A DNA stretch of 64,000 bases from positions 310,001-374,000 of the forward strand of contig NC_089545.1 in the NCBI RefSeq assembly GCF_040115645.1, given 5' to 3'. The translations under genes were made by a program, and so were the position numbers. Numbering within the stretch: the stretch's first letter is position 1; every line of letters begins with the position of its first letter. Under the pieces are notes generated by a model. It did no database searches, was not told where the DNA came from, and worked only from the letters and a program-made list of their open reading frames with translations. Origin of the DNA: Euwallacea fornicatus (Eukaryota; Arthropoda; Insecta; Coleoptera; Curculionidae). Positions 1 through 12,500 of the stretch are shown in pieces.

Positions 1-479
1 AAAAGTAACTATTTATGTTTAGATATTTCAATTAAAGTGTGTGCATTCATCACATACTCGTTTACGAATTGTGAATGTACCATATGTTGATGCCTAGGGA
101 TATAATTTGCAACAGTGGTACACATGAATGTTCAATAACAAATATTCCCAATGGGCACAGAACTCGTTAACCAATTTTGATAAAATTTCAGAAACCACGA
201 ATTTCGATACGACTGTCCTCTCGTTTCCTTTATATTGACAATATATCCTTTATTATTTGATATTTCTCTTCCTCCCATTTGGTCGTCGCTCAGTACTCCA
301 CACGATCATAACCTCATTCGAGGAACGCCGTACGATATGCCATTTACTTATACCTTTTCACGTGAATAATACCCGTCACGAAATTCTGTTAATAACGGCA
401 ATCCCTGTCTCCGAACACACGCTATTGGTACAATCTAATTTGACGAGATGATAAAAATGTCCAAATCAGGAGATCTTAC
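1..479. other. Intron sequence downstream of the Beat exon
   Basis: This stretch follows the donor site of the minus-strand Beat exon, so it is probably intron of that gene. It is AT-rich, and I see no second Ig-domain exon or repeat in it. Confidence 0.5.
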
Positions 480-805
480 CTTGAGCTCCGCAGTTTGAAG
501 ATCGGTAAAAAAACTAGGTTGGTCTGCGGTGACTTCGCAGCTGTAGGCACCGCTAATATCCCTACTCACTCTTTCCAACACCACTTGGGTGTCCCTAGAG
601 TCTTTCTCCCTGACATTAATTCCCCGAATTTTAAACTGTTTAATTGGAGGAAACTCACTGGGTGAGAAGCGAAAAAACTCGAAAGTGCCACGGTACCACT
701 TCACCGAGTACAACTTGTCCCCTTCCAAATCGTAGAAGCACTGCATTGTCGCGTCTTCACCTCGGACCACTGCCGAAGGCATCTTCAGTTGGACGTTTCT
801 CAGAG
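480..805 (-). CDS. Beaten path (Beat) family protein, first Ig-domain exon (partial gene)
   Basis: The exon encodes a V-type immunoglobulin domain with Beat-family hallmarks. After the acceptor it reads ALRNVQLKMPSAVVRGEDA, then a first Ig cysteine in CFYDLEGDKLYSVKWYRG, an EFFRFSPSEFPPIKQF segment, and the second Ig cysteine in GAYSCEVTAD followed by QPSFFTDLQTAELK. Beat proteins are secreted or membrane-anchored Ig proteins that bind Side-family receptors in insect axon guidance. The acceptor chosen is TTCAG before 805 (phase 1); another AG nine bases upstream, starting the exon at 814, would add three residues. The donor is CAAG/GTAAGA, giving a phase 0 end at 480. The signal peptide, second Ig domain and C-terminus must lie on other exons; none was found in this window. 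No frameshift or stop interrupts the exon. The family call is firm, but the paralogue cannot be assigned. Confidence 0.87.
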
Positions 806-1005
806 CTGAACAGGCTGAAAAGAAGGAAAAAAGGAAGATAGGAAAATGTTATTGGTACGAACATTCAGATCCTCTTAGTAGCTATGCCGAGGGTTAAAAA
901 CACACGCGGATTGGTCAATTTTTGACGGTGATTTTTTGGGATTTTGGAAGCGACGCAAAAGCTGTATGTTTTAGCTTATGACACACAGGGAGTACGTGGC
1001 GATTA

Positions 1006-1516
1006 CAGGGTGTCCCGGGATGAGGGGGTCAAGGCTCATCCACATATTCCTCGGTCAAAAACACATCGATTCATGGTGATTGCTTATATACGAAGTTGTC
1101 TCCTGGAGACGCAGCCCGTCAAAATCTCATTTTTTTTTCAATTTTGCAAATCAGTCGAAAACGGCTGTGTGGATTGTAACAAAATTCGGTGCATGGTCTT
1201 TTTGCTTCTCGGAGCACGTTAGACGGGAGTTATTATCCCAAAGCCATCAGAGGTAGTGGTCAATTCCTAGAAGGTCGAATGTTAAATACACCAGAACTTT
1301 TTTATCCGCTCATGAAGACTGTTGATTTTTTTTAATGTTAAATATCCGGTCTATTATGCAACTTTTTCATCTCTTGCCGAATTTTGATTCGGAGCCTCAA
1401 TTAGACGTAAAAAATTTAATTCTTCATTTCGGTTTCCGGAACTGCCCGGTGACCGACAAGGACGCGGTCACCAGCTCGGCTCGTTCTCGACAACGTCAGT
1501 GAACGCAGAGTCTTCG
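1006..1516 (+). repeat. Left long inverted repeat arm
   Basis: This arm matches the reverse complement of 1884-2376 along its whole length. Shared landmarks are GGAGACGCAGCCCGTC, the block around CAAATCAGTCGAAAACGG, and TCTTGCCGAATTTTGATTCG. It carries a short extra segment (CCGGTGACC near 1447) that the other arm lacks and that makes a local palindrome with GGTCACC. Confidence 0.85.
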
Positions 1517-1560
1517 GATTTGGCTAGATTTCATAAGTTTTAAGTAAATTTGGAAGAATG

Positions 1561-1677
1561 TATACGTTTGGACAGACAACAGATATGTTGCGCACATTGG
1601 GATTTTGCCAGGGAAATTATCACACGAGTGCGAGAGTGCATGCGGAAACATTTCCAAATCGGCAGTCTCCAAATTGA
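1561..1677 (+). pseudogene. Transposase N-terminal fragment inside the long-TIR element
   Basis: Read on the plus strand, this short open stretch gives TTDMLRTLGFCQGN followed by ARVHAETFPNRQSPN, then a stop. That resembles the N-terminal helix-turn-helix region (DUF4817 type) of an insect Tc1/mariner-related transposase group, whose pattern is roughly a GNA-like block and then A..LYAERFPNRRHP. No catalytic DDE segment follows, so this is a relic. The assignment rests on the pattern by eye; the match is short. Confidence 0.5.
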
Positions 1678-1883
1678 AAAATTTGGAAAATTCAAGGCGA
1701 AGCCCACCTAAAAAATCAAATCTTGCAAGCAGCTGATGGAATTCGCGATGATCGAATGATGTTGCGATGGACGATTTTGAATTTTCCTCGACGTGTGAAT
1801 TTCTTTGCTCAAAAACGGGGCGGTCGTGTCGAGCATTCATTAAATTAATTGTTCATTGAAATTTATGCTTTCGTTTCTTCGTG

Positions 1884-2376
1884 AAGGCTCTGCATTCGCC
1901 GACATTGTCGAGAACGAGCCGAGCTGGTGACCGCGTCCTTGTCAGTTCCGGAAATCGAAATGAAAAATTAAATTTTTTCCGTCTAATTGAGGCTCCGAAT
2001 CAAAATTCGGCAAGAGATGAAAAAGTTGCATAATAGACCGGATATTTCACATTAAAAAAAACCAACAGTCCTCGTGAGCGAATAAAAAAGTCGTGATGGA
2101 CTTAACGTTCGACCTTCTAGGAGTTGACCACCACCCCTGATGGTTTTGAAATAATTACCCCCGTGCAACGGGCCCATAGAAGCAAAAAGACCATGCACCA
2201 GATTTCCTTACAGTCCATACAGCCGTTTTCGACTGATTTGCAAAATTGAAAAAAAAAATTAGATTTTGACGGGCTGCGTCTCCAGGAGACAACTTCGTAT
2301 ATAAGTACGTCACCGTGAATCGATATGTTTTTGACCGAGGAGTATGTGGTTGACCCCCTCATCCCGAGACACCCCG
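1884..2376 (-). repeat. Right long inverted repeat arm
   Basis: This is the reverse-complement partner of 1006-1516. It ends in a G next to TA at 2377. Both arms hold the same weakly open reading (containing FFFQFCKSVENGC), which is a repeat artefact and not a gene. Confidence 0.85.
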
Positions 2377-4755
2377 TATAATGGAAAGGGAAAGGACAAG
2401 TGAACATCTCTGAAAATGGTTTACAAAGAACCCTACGTTTTTCTTAGACAAATTATCGAGGTCTGGAGTTGGGGGCTAGGAACGGTACTTTCCTCGATTT
2501 GCGTAGATGATCATTTGCCCGAAAATAAGTTGTTCTAGTAAAAGACAGTCCATCAGACCTAATTACCCATCTTGCTCATTTCTGGCGTAAACCTTCGACT
2601 GAAAAGCTTATTAAAATAAATTGAATCTGGTTTGGAAGATCCCGTCATCGGAATCTCGAAAGAGTCTCTAATAATCCACTTTATGCAGACGTCTTTATAT
2701 TCTGTTCGTCCTTATCCCCCAGTTCAAGTGTCATATTTTACGCCCCGAGTGGAAAAAGAAGTCCCACCGGGGAAATATTAAATTGAGTGAGCAAAATATG
2801 GTAAAATATCTACAACAATAAGGTTAAGGATGGCAATAAATTCGGTTTAGTCTTTACGGTTTTTGTCCCCACGGCAAGAATGCCGGTATCACGCTAGTTT
2901 TATGTAAATTTTGGCAATGAGAGGTCAATTAAGTTATGGTATGTGAGGAAACGACATGGACTGGAAACATGTAAATAAAAGCTTAGACGCGAACGTTTCC
3001 TAAAGAGGATTAATGTTACGTCAAAAATAATAATTGAACGTTAAAGTTTTCTTATATCGCATCGAAATCTTCTTTCCCACGACAAAATTAATGGGAAAAT
3101 ATAGCTGGAATAGCTCACTCCTTGTAAGCAGTTTAGGCATCCCTCGGGCAAGATTACATCGATACAATTCCTGAGCTCAAACGTAAATTTGGTCGTTAGG
3201 TTGCATAATTTATTGCTCTATTGGCTGTATTTCAATAGAGTGAAAGTAATTTCATTGCGTGTCGTAACGGAGGCAAGTTAGCATTAGTTAAGTTTGCAGT
3301 TAGCTGGTTCAGTAGATAGGAACGACAACGTTTAAACTTCCTATGCATAGCTAAAACTGTGGCATAAATTTTATTTAGAAGAATCAGCGATATTGAAAGA
3401 GCGCCACTCGATGATGTCCCGCTTAAGAAGTGGATTTCGTCCGCTCCGGCATGACAACTTTTCCAGGAAAAACAGTCGTTACGGCCGAAAGAAATCCTGC
3501 TTTTGGATCAACAATGGCACCTCTCGCCGTAATCATCGACGTCCTCAAATGCCAAAATCATTAACGAAAGGTGACAAAATCCGAGTTTCATGACACAACA
3601 AAATAGGGCACCGTTACAGTATTGGACGAAGTCGGAAAGCAGTGTCGTCACGGAACTCTTTAGCAAATATAATGATGATTATTCATGCCTACTGAGCTAT
3701 TTCGTAAAAAAAAATTAAGGTGGGCTTTTACCTTTGAACTTCTTAAGGCCCGTTAGTTATCCGTCAGGAATATCGATTGGATTTCCAGCTGCCCATCGCT
3801 TTTATTTGAATATCGCAATTAAAATATCGACATGATTTATGTTGGGGCTTGAGGCAGCTAATTTCCTAATGAATTAGTTTAATTTTCCATAAATTGATTG
3901 GTTTCAGCCTATAAAATTTAGTGGAAAGCCAGTGACTACATGAGTTATCAAAAATTGATTTAACGGGGGACAGAAAAAGGACTGAACCCTAACGCAATTC
4001 CCATACTTTTTCTACTGGGAACTGAAAATCCTATTTTGCATGGCATGTCGATTCCCATTTTTAAATCTGTCCCATTACGTGCATGTTAAATTATGACGTA
4101 GCGGGACTAATTGGTATAGCGTAGCGTAAGTAACGGCCTTATTTCCAGGCAATTAAAACTTCTTGCTTTTCAGCGTCAACTTCCCCTATTTAAACAAATT
4201 TATTAATACTTGCTAGAAACCATATACCTGGAGGTAAACGAACAAAGTAGAAATTGCGAAATTTGCTTAAAAATGATGGCGCAGCTCGAGCTGTTTTATT
4301 CTCTATTACCTAAAGGATATTGTTTTTTTAAATAAATTCCTACAGTGTATCTCGAGGGTCTTATCCATATTGCCCAAAAGTATAATGCGACAAAATGTCT
4401 AGTCAGGACCACAGGTTATACGTATAAAATTGAAATTCAGTTTGCCGATATAATTTTGGTTTATGACCCCATACTGTAAAGAATTTATGTTATGATGTCG
4501 AATATTGGAAAGAGTACATATATTTTATCGGTAGCGGCGCGAGGGCTCATCCGAATTGGAAACTGGGATTGAAAGAGCCTCATTTGTTTTATTTTTATCG
4601 CTACCTGTTTGCGTTGTTTCGATTAATCGGCTTTTTATAACTAAAACTAAAAAAATGCGCTTTCGCCTTTTTAGGAATATCGCATTTACATCGTTTCTGA
4701 ATAGCAACTAGTAGGTCGTTCGAACACTAAATCCAAAATTCAAAACAATATTGTA
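2377..4755. other. Non-coding stretch
   Basis: This is AT-rich sequence without a convincing exon. The reading frames present are short and have no recognisable domain, signal peptide or splice context. I see no internal repeats. Confidence 0.6.
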
Positions 4756-6248
4756 CAGGGTGTTAAAAAAAGATTCGAAAATATTTAAAGAGGCAGCGCT
4801 GCCGGCCAAAATACGCAAAACAGTCTTGGCGAACGCGGATCCGCAAAGCAGCGGCTTCGGAGGCATGGAAGATCACTCGTTTTTGAAAGACTTATTTATT
4901 TACGAACGAACAAAAATTATTCTCTTTTTACCCAATTTTTTTACATTGCAAAAACCTCCATCTTCTTATCATGGTATAAGCATTAAGCGTCGTCTGCGTA
5001 GAAGTTTTCATCTGCCGCTGCCGTTTACTCTAACGCAGAATTAACCGACGCACATTTCACGCGCGGCCGTGCTGACGGCACTGCCACCAACGCGCGACGT
5101 CTTTCCGCCGAGGCTCGTCCAACTCGTCAGATTCCTCCGCGTCGTATGTTTGGAACAATTCATCAAAGATGGCGCGACACCGGTTCGTCGGACAAACGAT
5201 GCTATTCGTCCGGAAGATCAAGGCCGGGACCTACTCCTAGTGTAGAAGAAGAAATTTTAACGCGGATGGACCATAATCCAGGGACGAGGGTGCGAAGAAT
5301 ATCAGCTGCGGTAGAAATTAGCGTTCCTCTCGTTCGGACAACCCTCCACGAGGGGCTGCTTTATCCGTGCCGCGTACGACGAGTACAGGCCTCAAATCCA
5401 CTTGATCCTCAAGCACGTTCGGTTATTTGCCGCTGGTTTCTACGCAGCGATGCCGGAAACCCCCGTTTTCTCGCCAACGTTCTTTTTACCGATTAGACCG
5501 AAATGGAGTTGTTAATTTTCACAATACACATATTTACTTATACATTATGCTCTAATGAAATCTGGACGTCAGACACGTTTTCCATTAAACGTTTGGATGG
5601 GTATTGTAGGCGACTCGTTTCTAGGTCCTCCCGCTTTGCCAAACCGATTGACGGGCGCTGCTCACTTAAACTTTCTGCAAAACACCATGGACGATCGTTT
5701 CGACGACGTTCCTTTGGACTAAACGTGGTTTCGGCGTGACGGTGCTCCGGCTCATTTTTCGATTGCCGCCAGAGAGCATTTAGACCGAACTGTTCCACGT
5801 AGATGGGTAGGAAGGGGCGGACCTGTATATACATTGCACGCCCGATTTTATCCCTCTAGATTTCTTTTTTGGGGACGTTTGAAAACGTTCGTCTGTGGTA
5901 CTCCCATAAGTAGACTCGAGGAGCTGCAGCTACGGATTAATCGAGAGTGTCAACGAGGGGGTCTTAGAAAGGGTTCGAACGTCCTTCAGGCAAAGATGTC
6001 CGGCCTGCTTGGAAATGGAAGGAGGGCACTTTGAACGCCTTATGCAACTGCATTTTTTTGTTTTCGCTAGATGCTTCGTTTTGCTATTTGTAGATGATGA
6101 CTAAGCAATAAGTCTTTCAAAAAAAGAATAACTTTACGTATCTCCGAAACCGTCACTTTGGGGACCCGTGTTTACTAAGGCTCTTTTGAACATTTTGGTC
6201 CATACTATTACCTCTTTAAATGTTTTATAATCTTGTTTCAACACCCTG
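4756..6248 (+). mobile_element. Tc1/mariner-superfamily transposon with decayed transposase
   Basis: The ends are inverted repeats. The left reads CAGGGTGTTAAAAAAAGATT and the right, read inward, CAGGGTGTTGAAACAAGATT, with similarity continuing through TTTAAAGAGG. TA dinucleotides flank both ends (4754-4755 and 6249-6250). A broken plus-strand transposase lies between them. The ~1.5 kb size, TA target site and DDE-type remnants fit the Tc1/mariner superfamily. Confidence 0.88.
5050..6053 (+). pseudogene. Broken DDE transposase (DUF4817-type N-terminus, DDE_3-like core)
   Basis: Family segments follow in the expected order but in different frames. There is a helix-turn-helix part around IPPRRMFGTIHQRWRDTGSS and VEEEILTRMDHNPGTRVRRI, then a core segment in which nucleotides near 5595-5700 read WMGIVGDCF..GPP and LPNRLTG in shifted frames. 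Near 5730-5760 comes FRRDGAPAHFS, which carries a catalytic-type aspartate, then a SRFLFWGRLKTFV segment, and near 6010-6040 a C-terminal CLEMEGGHFERLM hallmark. Frameshifts and stops separate these pieces, so no functional protein is expected. The family normally encodes a nuclear cut-and-paste transposase of roughly 350-400 residues. Confidence 0.82.
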
Positions 6249-9200
6249 TATAGACCGATCACGGACGCGAGTTTTGAAACATTTTCGCAGAGGTTCGGCT
6301 CATTTCCTAACGTCGAACGCGTAACAACCTGACCTAATCTAATAGTTTGTTGCCGTTATCGTCTCCGTTCTTACAATTCCGACACTGCTACCTTAATTAT
6401 TTCTCGTCCACATACCACATGGTTAGCACGGCCCGACTAACCCTGCCCATTTCAAAATTAAGGAATAAAGGATGTGCGGTTAAAATTAAAACGGAATTTC
6501 TGAACACACGTTAGGTTCAACTGTAATTTAATATGGGTTTACATTTGTGGTCTAAAGGGGTACAACAGAGTTTATGGTTAAAAGCTTTTAGGTTTACAAA
6601 GGTAATTTAAGTGACGAACTGTGTCCCATTTCCCTTTTTTTATAACGCCTGAAATTTGGCTCGCAAGTTTGTTTTAGTTCTGGAATGTGTCTATTGTCAC
6701 TTACATCACGAATGTAAATCACGGGTGACGAATGTGCGTAATCGACAATCCGCGAACTGCTTGAATGTTAAAGTGTAGAAGTGCTTTTTCTCTCCATTGT
6801 GACATCACCGCATAAAAATAGCTCGCACCTGTGGAATTTTTGCGCATTTTCTCATGCCAAGCATATATTTTATGCCCTAAGTATCGTGCCATGTCCTGAA
6901 AGCCTTAAAGCATTTACCCACTACGAAAGATTAAACAATCAATCACGTTTATATTTTAATCAAAGGCGAAATTATTTAATCCATTACCGCAGCACGGCGA
7001 CAGAAACCTGACTAATTTTTACACGTGGAAATCGGGGTTTGTTACTTTTTCCAAACATCGACACCTTTTTGCGGATTTTTGCCGGTGACGTTCCAATTTT
7101 CCAGAGTAAAATTATTAGCTCTGCTTATCCTGTTTCTGGGCCGAAAACAGCAGAAAGAAAATCATTCTTCTGTGGGACGTATAATACGTAAATAAAGGTT
7201 TCGGTAGAGTTATAAGGATTACGCCTTCATAAATGGTGGAAGAGCAGATTATAGGATATTATAACCAGCGTCGTACATTTCCAGCTCAGGGAATTTTCAA
7301 CGGAATCATAAACCCTTACAAAAGCGAGCTTTAGCGATTTAATGGGACTGGCACTTGGTAATAATTCAGTGATTGCAGAAATTTTGAATTACACGGTATA
7401 AGACCGTAATTCACCAATCCGAATCACGCCTTGTTCGATACATTTGCCAGATTAAACAAAACAGTGTATGTAGATCTAAGCTAATGAATGTGTTTGATCA
7501 CTTGTACTAGGACATGTTCCATTATAAAACAACCCAATTAAAAAGCCATTATTTCCTTCCACTTTGCGTTTGTACGTATGCAAGGGAGTCATAAAGCTAA
7601 AATACCATGTATGCGTTGTTAATGTAGTACACAAAAAGAATTTTAGAACGATATATCTTTCTGACAAAGTTTCGTGAGTAGTTTACGGCCGTAATGAACT
7701 ATTAACTTAACTGCCTTGGCATAAATAAAAACTGCTCGATTTGATATTGTCGGTTCGGGGTGGAAAACTTAAGTGCGATAAGTTGTTTGATTCGAAATTT
7801 GAAAAATTCAAAACGACGAAAGGAGCAAGCTTAAAATTGTCAAAAACCCGCATCGATTACTGGGTAACTCTGAAATTGCATTCGCGAGCATGCCTTTGAA
7901 ATCTATATTAAATGCGATATTGACAATACCCAATTTTTATTACCAAAATTGCCCTTCATAGCCGTCGAGAGGTGTCAATTACTGAGATACCGACACTGTT
8001 TTATTTGTTTTAGCAATTTTCCGCTTACGGATGTTAATAAATTGAAAGCACATTTTCACTTTATGTATTTTAATAATAACCCACGTCACTTTATTATTAA
8101 ACCGATTCTTCAATAATTGTAATCAAAATTTCATTATTGAACAAAATTATGTGTTACATAATGGAACGTCTATTTTGTTATTTGGGCTTTATGGAATTAG
8201 CTAAATATTGATATTTATAATTAATGTCGGCGTTAGAGTAACAACTGGAGGAGTTTTTCGTGAATAAATTAAGTCGATCATTTAAAATTTTGCGTTGCAC
8301 TGCGATATCTCCCAAATTCATCGAGTCTTCGGAGTTGCATCTCGACCGCTTTACGAATTAATTCCACCAGCGGTGGCAGCTTCGCGACCTCCGAACCGAC
8401 GTCGAAGTCCTCGGGAAAAATGTCGCCGATATTGCCCGGAAAAATGTTTCCCTCGTTTAATTATTGACAAATTTCAATTTCTAAACATGTCGTTTTTGGT
8501 AATTTTGTGTGCTCAGTTAGCAATTTCATAGCTGAAATATTCAAAACTTTTCCACAACGGAATTTACTATATGGGGGCACGGCAAATTGCATTCTCTGAG
8601 GAAACATACCTACGCAGCAAAATAAACTCAGAGATTAAGTAAACTCGGGTCTAATCCCTAGAAATTCATTTGTACATATTAACACGGGATTTCTTGTGAT
8701 TTACGTTTTCCAATTTTCTAAGTCAGAAAAGACCTCCTGCCTTATTAAAATATATAGGAGTTTAAAGCAATTGTTACTTAGGTCCGTTGTTTCTAGACGA
8801 TCGTCCTAGAGTCACGAATAAATTATTATTTGTTAAAATGATTCGTGCAGAAACCGGATTAACACGAAATAAAATCGCATTGACGACACGCAATAGGTTT
8901 TAATCCCCTTCCACGCCGAAGGACTGGGAATAAAGCTTACATTTGGCACCGGCCACCGGTAATTTTTTCGGACAATTCACATTGGCGATATCCCTTCGAA
9001 GAACTCAAGGAAGTTCTCACTCGCCCGCGGAGCGTATCATGGCGGATAGAGCATGTAGAGCGATCGCGCGGACGGGCTTTTCATGTAATCCTGGAGGGAT
9101 TAAATTTAATACAAAACAAACCGTTTAATAACAATTTCGCAGCGCTTTGTTATATTTATATTGTGGTTAAAATTTCAAATAAATTTCAAACAATGACCAT

Positions 9201-9529
9201 TCGTAATTAAATTAATGGATTAAGCAATAAGCTTACACAGTAATTTGTTGCTAATCAAATAAATAACTTTTACATGAACAGGTGGCCGCTATAGCTGTTA
9301 TTTCACACTATTAATTAATTCCTCGACGTGGGGGTTTGTTTGCGGAATGGGGACAGTTTTAATGCAGTCAATGGTCGCCATAATGAGGCTGGGACACGTA
9401 TTTGTACACCGTACTAGGACGCAAATAGTAATTTTTTTTTTGTTTAGTTGAACAGGGTGTCCACGCAAATCGACTACGTCCTTATTACTTTTGCCGGGAT
9501 TTTACACGGTTAGCGTGACCACTCGGCAT
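6249..9529. other. Non-coding stretch
   Basis: This is AT-rich sequence with no supported gene. The small frames at 6781-7011, 8295-8531 and 8943-9128 have no domain or splice support. A lone CAGGGTGTCC sequence at 9455, resembling a transposon end, has no partner nearby. Confidence 0.55.
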
Positions 9530-9576
9530 AAAGAAAAAAAAAGAAAAAAAAAAGAAAAAAAAAAGAAAAAAGAAGC
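9530..9576 (+). repeat. A-rich (A)nG simple repeat
   Basis: Runs of seven to ten adenines are separated by single guanines across about 45 bases. Confidence 0.9.
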
Positions 9577-12500
9577 ATTTCCAGCACACTTTAACTAAGT
9601 TGGTACGAATTCTTCTCCATGTCGAGAAGTTTTAAAAAATTAACGGGAACAGACAAGTTTGACTCCGTGGGGCCCTAAAAATACTTCTAAACACGTTTCG
9701 CAACATGTAGCCCATTAAAACTTGACGACAATAAACTTGAGAGGGTAAAAACTTTCGCAGCTTCCTCGAGGGTATTTTGAGGCGTCTTTGTGTTTATCCA
9801 CTTATATTTTGTGAGCTTAAAGATTAAAATTAGCAGACGGGAAGTGGCTAAATTTACTAGTTTGTTTTATGTGTATTTTGAGGGAAAGGAGTTAACATGC
9901 TGTTAGCACGACTCATTAGGTTTAACTTTATCGCCCAGAACTTCACGAACTACTTCTTAAGTTTCACTTGTAAGCTCAGAACTGTGGATTTTTTGCGCAC
10001 TTTGGTTCCCAGTTTCCTTCTAAAGAATATAAATTTTTGCACAGCGCAGGAACGGTAGAACTTCAGTTTGAACATGAATGGGGTTCACGTTTAAACCGGA
10101 ATCACGGGAGTGACCTTGCTTTCGCATTCTGGGGTTCACAATAAAAATTGCGATTTTCGAAAAAAAAAAAAAGAAAAAAGAGAGAAAAAAGCCGCCATTA
10201 TTGCGCATAAACTCATTAAATATTTCCGACCGCTCTTTTCACAATTTGCCGCAGTTTGTGCGGAATAATTTATGGACCTTTCATTTGTTAGGGAAAACGT
10301 CAAGACTATTTTTCTTAAACTTTCTTCCCTATAATGAATACAAAGTACGCAGGTATTGTTAATGCCGGTCTAAAAGTTGCGCAAGAACGTGTAACGCAAT
10401 AAAACTGAAAATATATATTTATTCCCTTGGGAGCAATTTGTTCCACCGCCGAGTGAAAAGTAGTTAAAGCTGCTATTAACTTATTTATCCGGGACATAAG
10501 CCAAAGCAAGCAATTTTGCAGGTAATTTTGTGGCGTGAACTTTCCTAGACCGAGTTGAAATTGCTTACAGCGGCAGTAAAACTTGCGGCAATCATTTCCA
10601 AATCAGATAAACTTGCTAAAAGAACTTTTCCATGGAAAGCGGCGATTCTTAAGAAAATAACGCCACTTTATATGTGAGTTTGCCATGACGGGATGACGGG
10701 AAAAGGAAGTTTCTTCAACTTTATAATTCACTTTGAAGCGACTGCGTCATTAGTGTCGACGCTTAACTTTAATACACAATACACCAATTACTCACCGTAT
10801 TAAGATAGGCCCGAAAGTACCGTGAAAGCACATCGTAAGCCGTAGCAAGGGCAAATTCGGCCTCGCAGAAACGAATTTCGCCCCGTCCCTTGTCGCCCTT
10901 CTCGGCCTAAATTGTAAATTTCGCCTTTTTGTCGTTTCCACTTTAAGTTCTGCCTTTTGATTTCCTCCGATGTATTCGACTAAATTGATTTTACATAATA
11001 TAAGCTAATCCCGGATGATTGATTTTATTTTGAATTCGACGAAAGCAGCTTTCGGCTGATTCATAAACCATCGCTGACGACACTGATTTACATCAAATCC
11101 GAATTTGCTCGAGTAAAAATTGCCCCCGCAACGATCTTGGACACTCTGCGAAGCCTAATGACGCATAAAGTACATTTTGTTCTTTAGAAAATTATTTTTT
11201 TAATGGACTGCTTTATCGAGAAATGGAAAAGCGTCTCATCCATTAATCTCGTCCTCAGCGACTTAACCTTTGCGCCCACCGTCTTAATAAATTGATGAAT
11301 AAATGGATGTCTGTCACCTTGATATTATTTCTTTGGGCCGGCACGGAATTATGATTCGCGATTTTAAAGCTTCGATCTTCCCTCTTCTCGCCATTAATCA
11401 CGACTCGAATGGAGCTTTTGCGTTTGACCCGTCTTGGCGGACCAAATCATGCGTTCGCCGCTGCTGGCACGCTTTCTAGTCCAGTCCCGACGTGTTATCG
11501 AATCGTTCCTTGTGGGAGCTCGCCACGAACGAAACCGTGGAAGCGCGTAAGCTTTCCATGCATCACGATTCCTCCCAACAAATTATTGTTTCTCCGAATG
11601 AAATTTTCATCCTGGAATAGAACTCTAATTTCCTCGGCGCTTTCATCAATCAATTTCGGGGCATTATTCATTTTTCCCACTTGATAACTCACGGAATAAT
11701 TTCCGAAAAGACAACTTCACTGAAAAGCTTCCTTCTAATGTAGTAAAATAGTTAGGGGGATTTCTATAATTTCTAAAAGCGTAATCCCTATTCAGGCTAG
11801 TTAAGCGTCCCCTATTAATAGCTAAGTGAAAATAATCTCGCAAGTTAAAACAATGCAATTGTCTCGCCCGAGTTTGGGAAACCAGCACAACAAGTTTTAA
11901 CTTGAGTAGTTTTTGGGGTAGTTTAGTTTAATTGAATTTTCTGCCCGGGAACTTTTCTTGTGTCTTCGGGAAGTTGTCCATTTTAACCCTGATTAGGGAG
12001 AACTCGCCGTTATCCTCAGCACTTGCCACTTAACTTGAACGAATTCCAACTTTAATTTTCCCTTATTCGGATAATTTAAATGCTAAATGTTTTATTATTT
12101 TCCAGGATCGGAGGGCTCCGCGCAATTTATTCAGGAACTGATCTTTCGATTCTGATTCGAGAAAGTCTCATACGGGAGAGCCATACCGGAACGGCAAAAA
12201 TGCCTTTTCCTGAGTTATGCCCACTTGGAGACCGTGAAAAACACGTAAATAAGGCGTGAGAGAGGAAAGTACAATAAATGTAAAACTCGTAGCACGTTTT
12301 GAGCTTGGAAAAGTAAATAAGAGAGGAAAAAAAGGAAATGATGTAGAAGGCAGAACTATTTCCTGCTTTATGGGGTCGGCCTCGCACGAAACGGCCGTAA
12401 AATGTTTATTGGACTAGTTCTAATTTTTACACGTAATCTGTAAAAAGCTGCATCAAAGGGAAAGGGCAAGGAACGAGATTACGGGGGTTGTCAATATTTC

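Larger units (their letters stand above)
1006..2376. mobile_element. Non-autonomous DNA transposon with very long terminal inverted repeats
   Basis: Two arms of about 500 bp are inverted copies of each other around a ~370-bp centre. The left arm starts CAGGGTGTCCCGGGATGAG and the right arm, read inward, starts CGGGGTGTCTCGGGATGAG. Each end abuts a TA dinucleotide (1004-1005 and 2377-2378), as expected for target duplication by Tc1/mariner-superfamily transposases. The centre holds a plus-strand fragment of a transposase N-terminus. The arms differ by scattered substitutions and one short indel, so the copy is old. I infer an internally deleted or fold-back-like derivative. Confidence 0.85.

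Noticed and set aside
257..451. Plus-strand 64-codon frame with a hydrophobic start
   Set aside because: It lies in the presumed Beat intron, has no cleavage-site pattern, and shows no domain or splice context.
944..1222. Open frame of 92 codons, with a near-identical reading at 2117-2407 on the other strand
   Set aside because: Both are the two inverted arms of the same transposon read outward to inward; the similarity comes from the repeat and not from protein conservation.
1496..1840. 114-codon minus-strand frame in the centre of the long-TIR element
   Set aside because: The plus strand carries the transposase-like pattern (HAETFPNRQSPN); the minus frame is its shadow.
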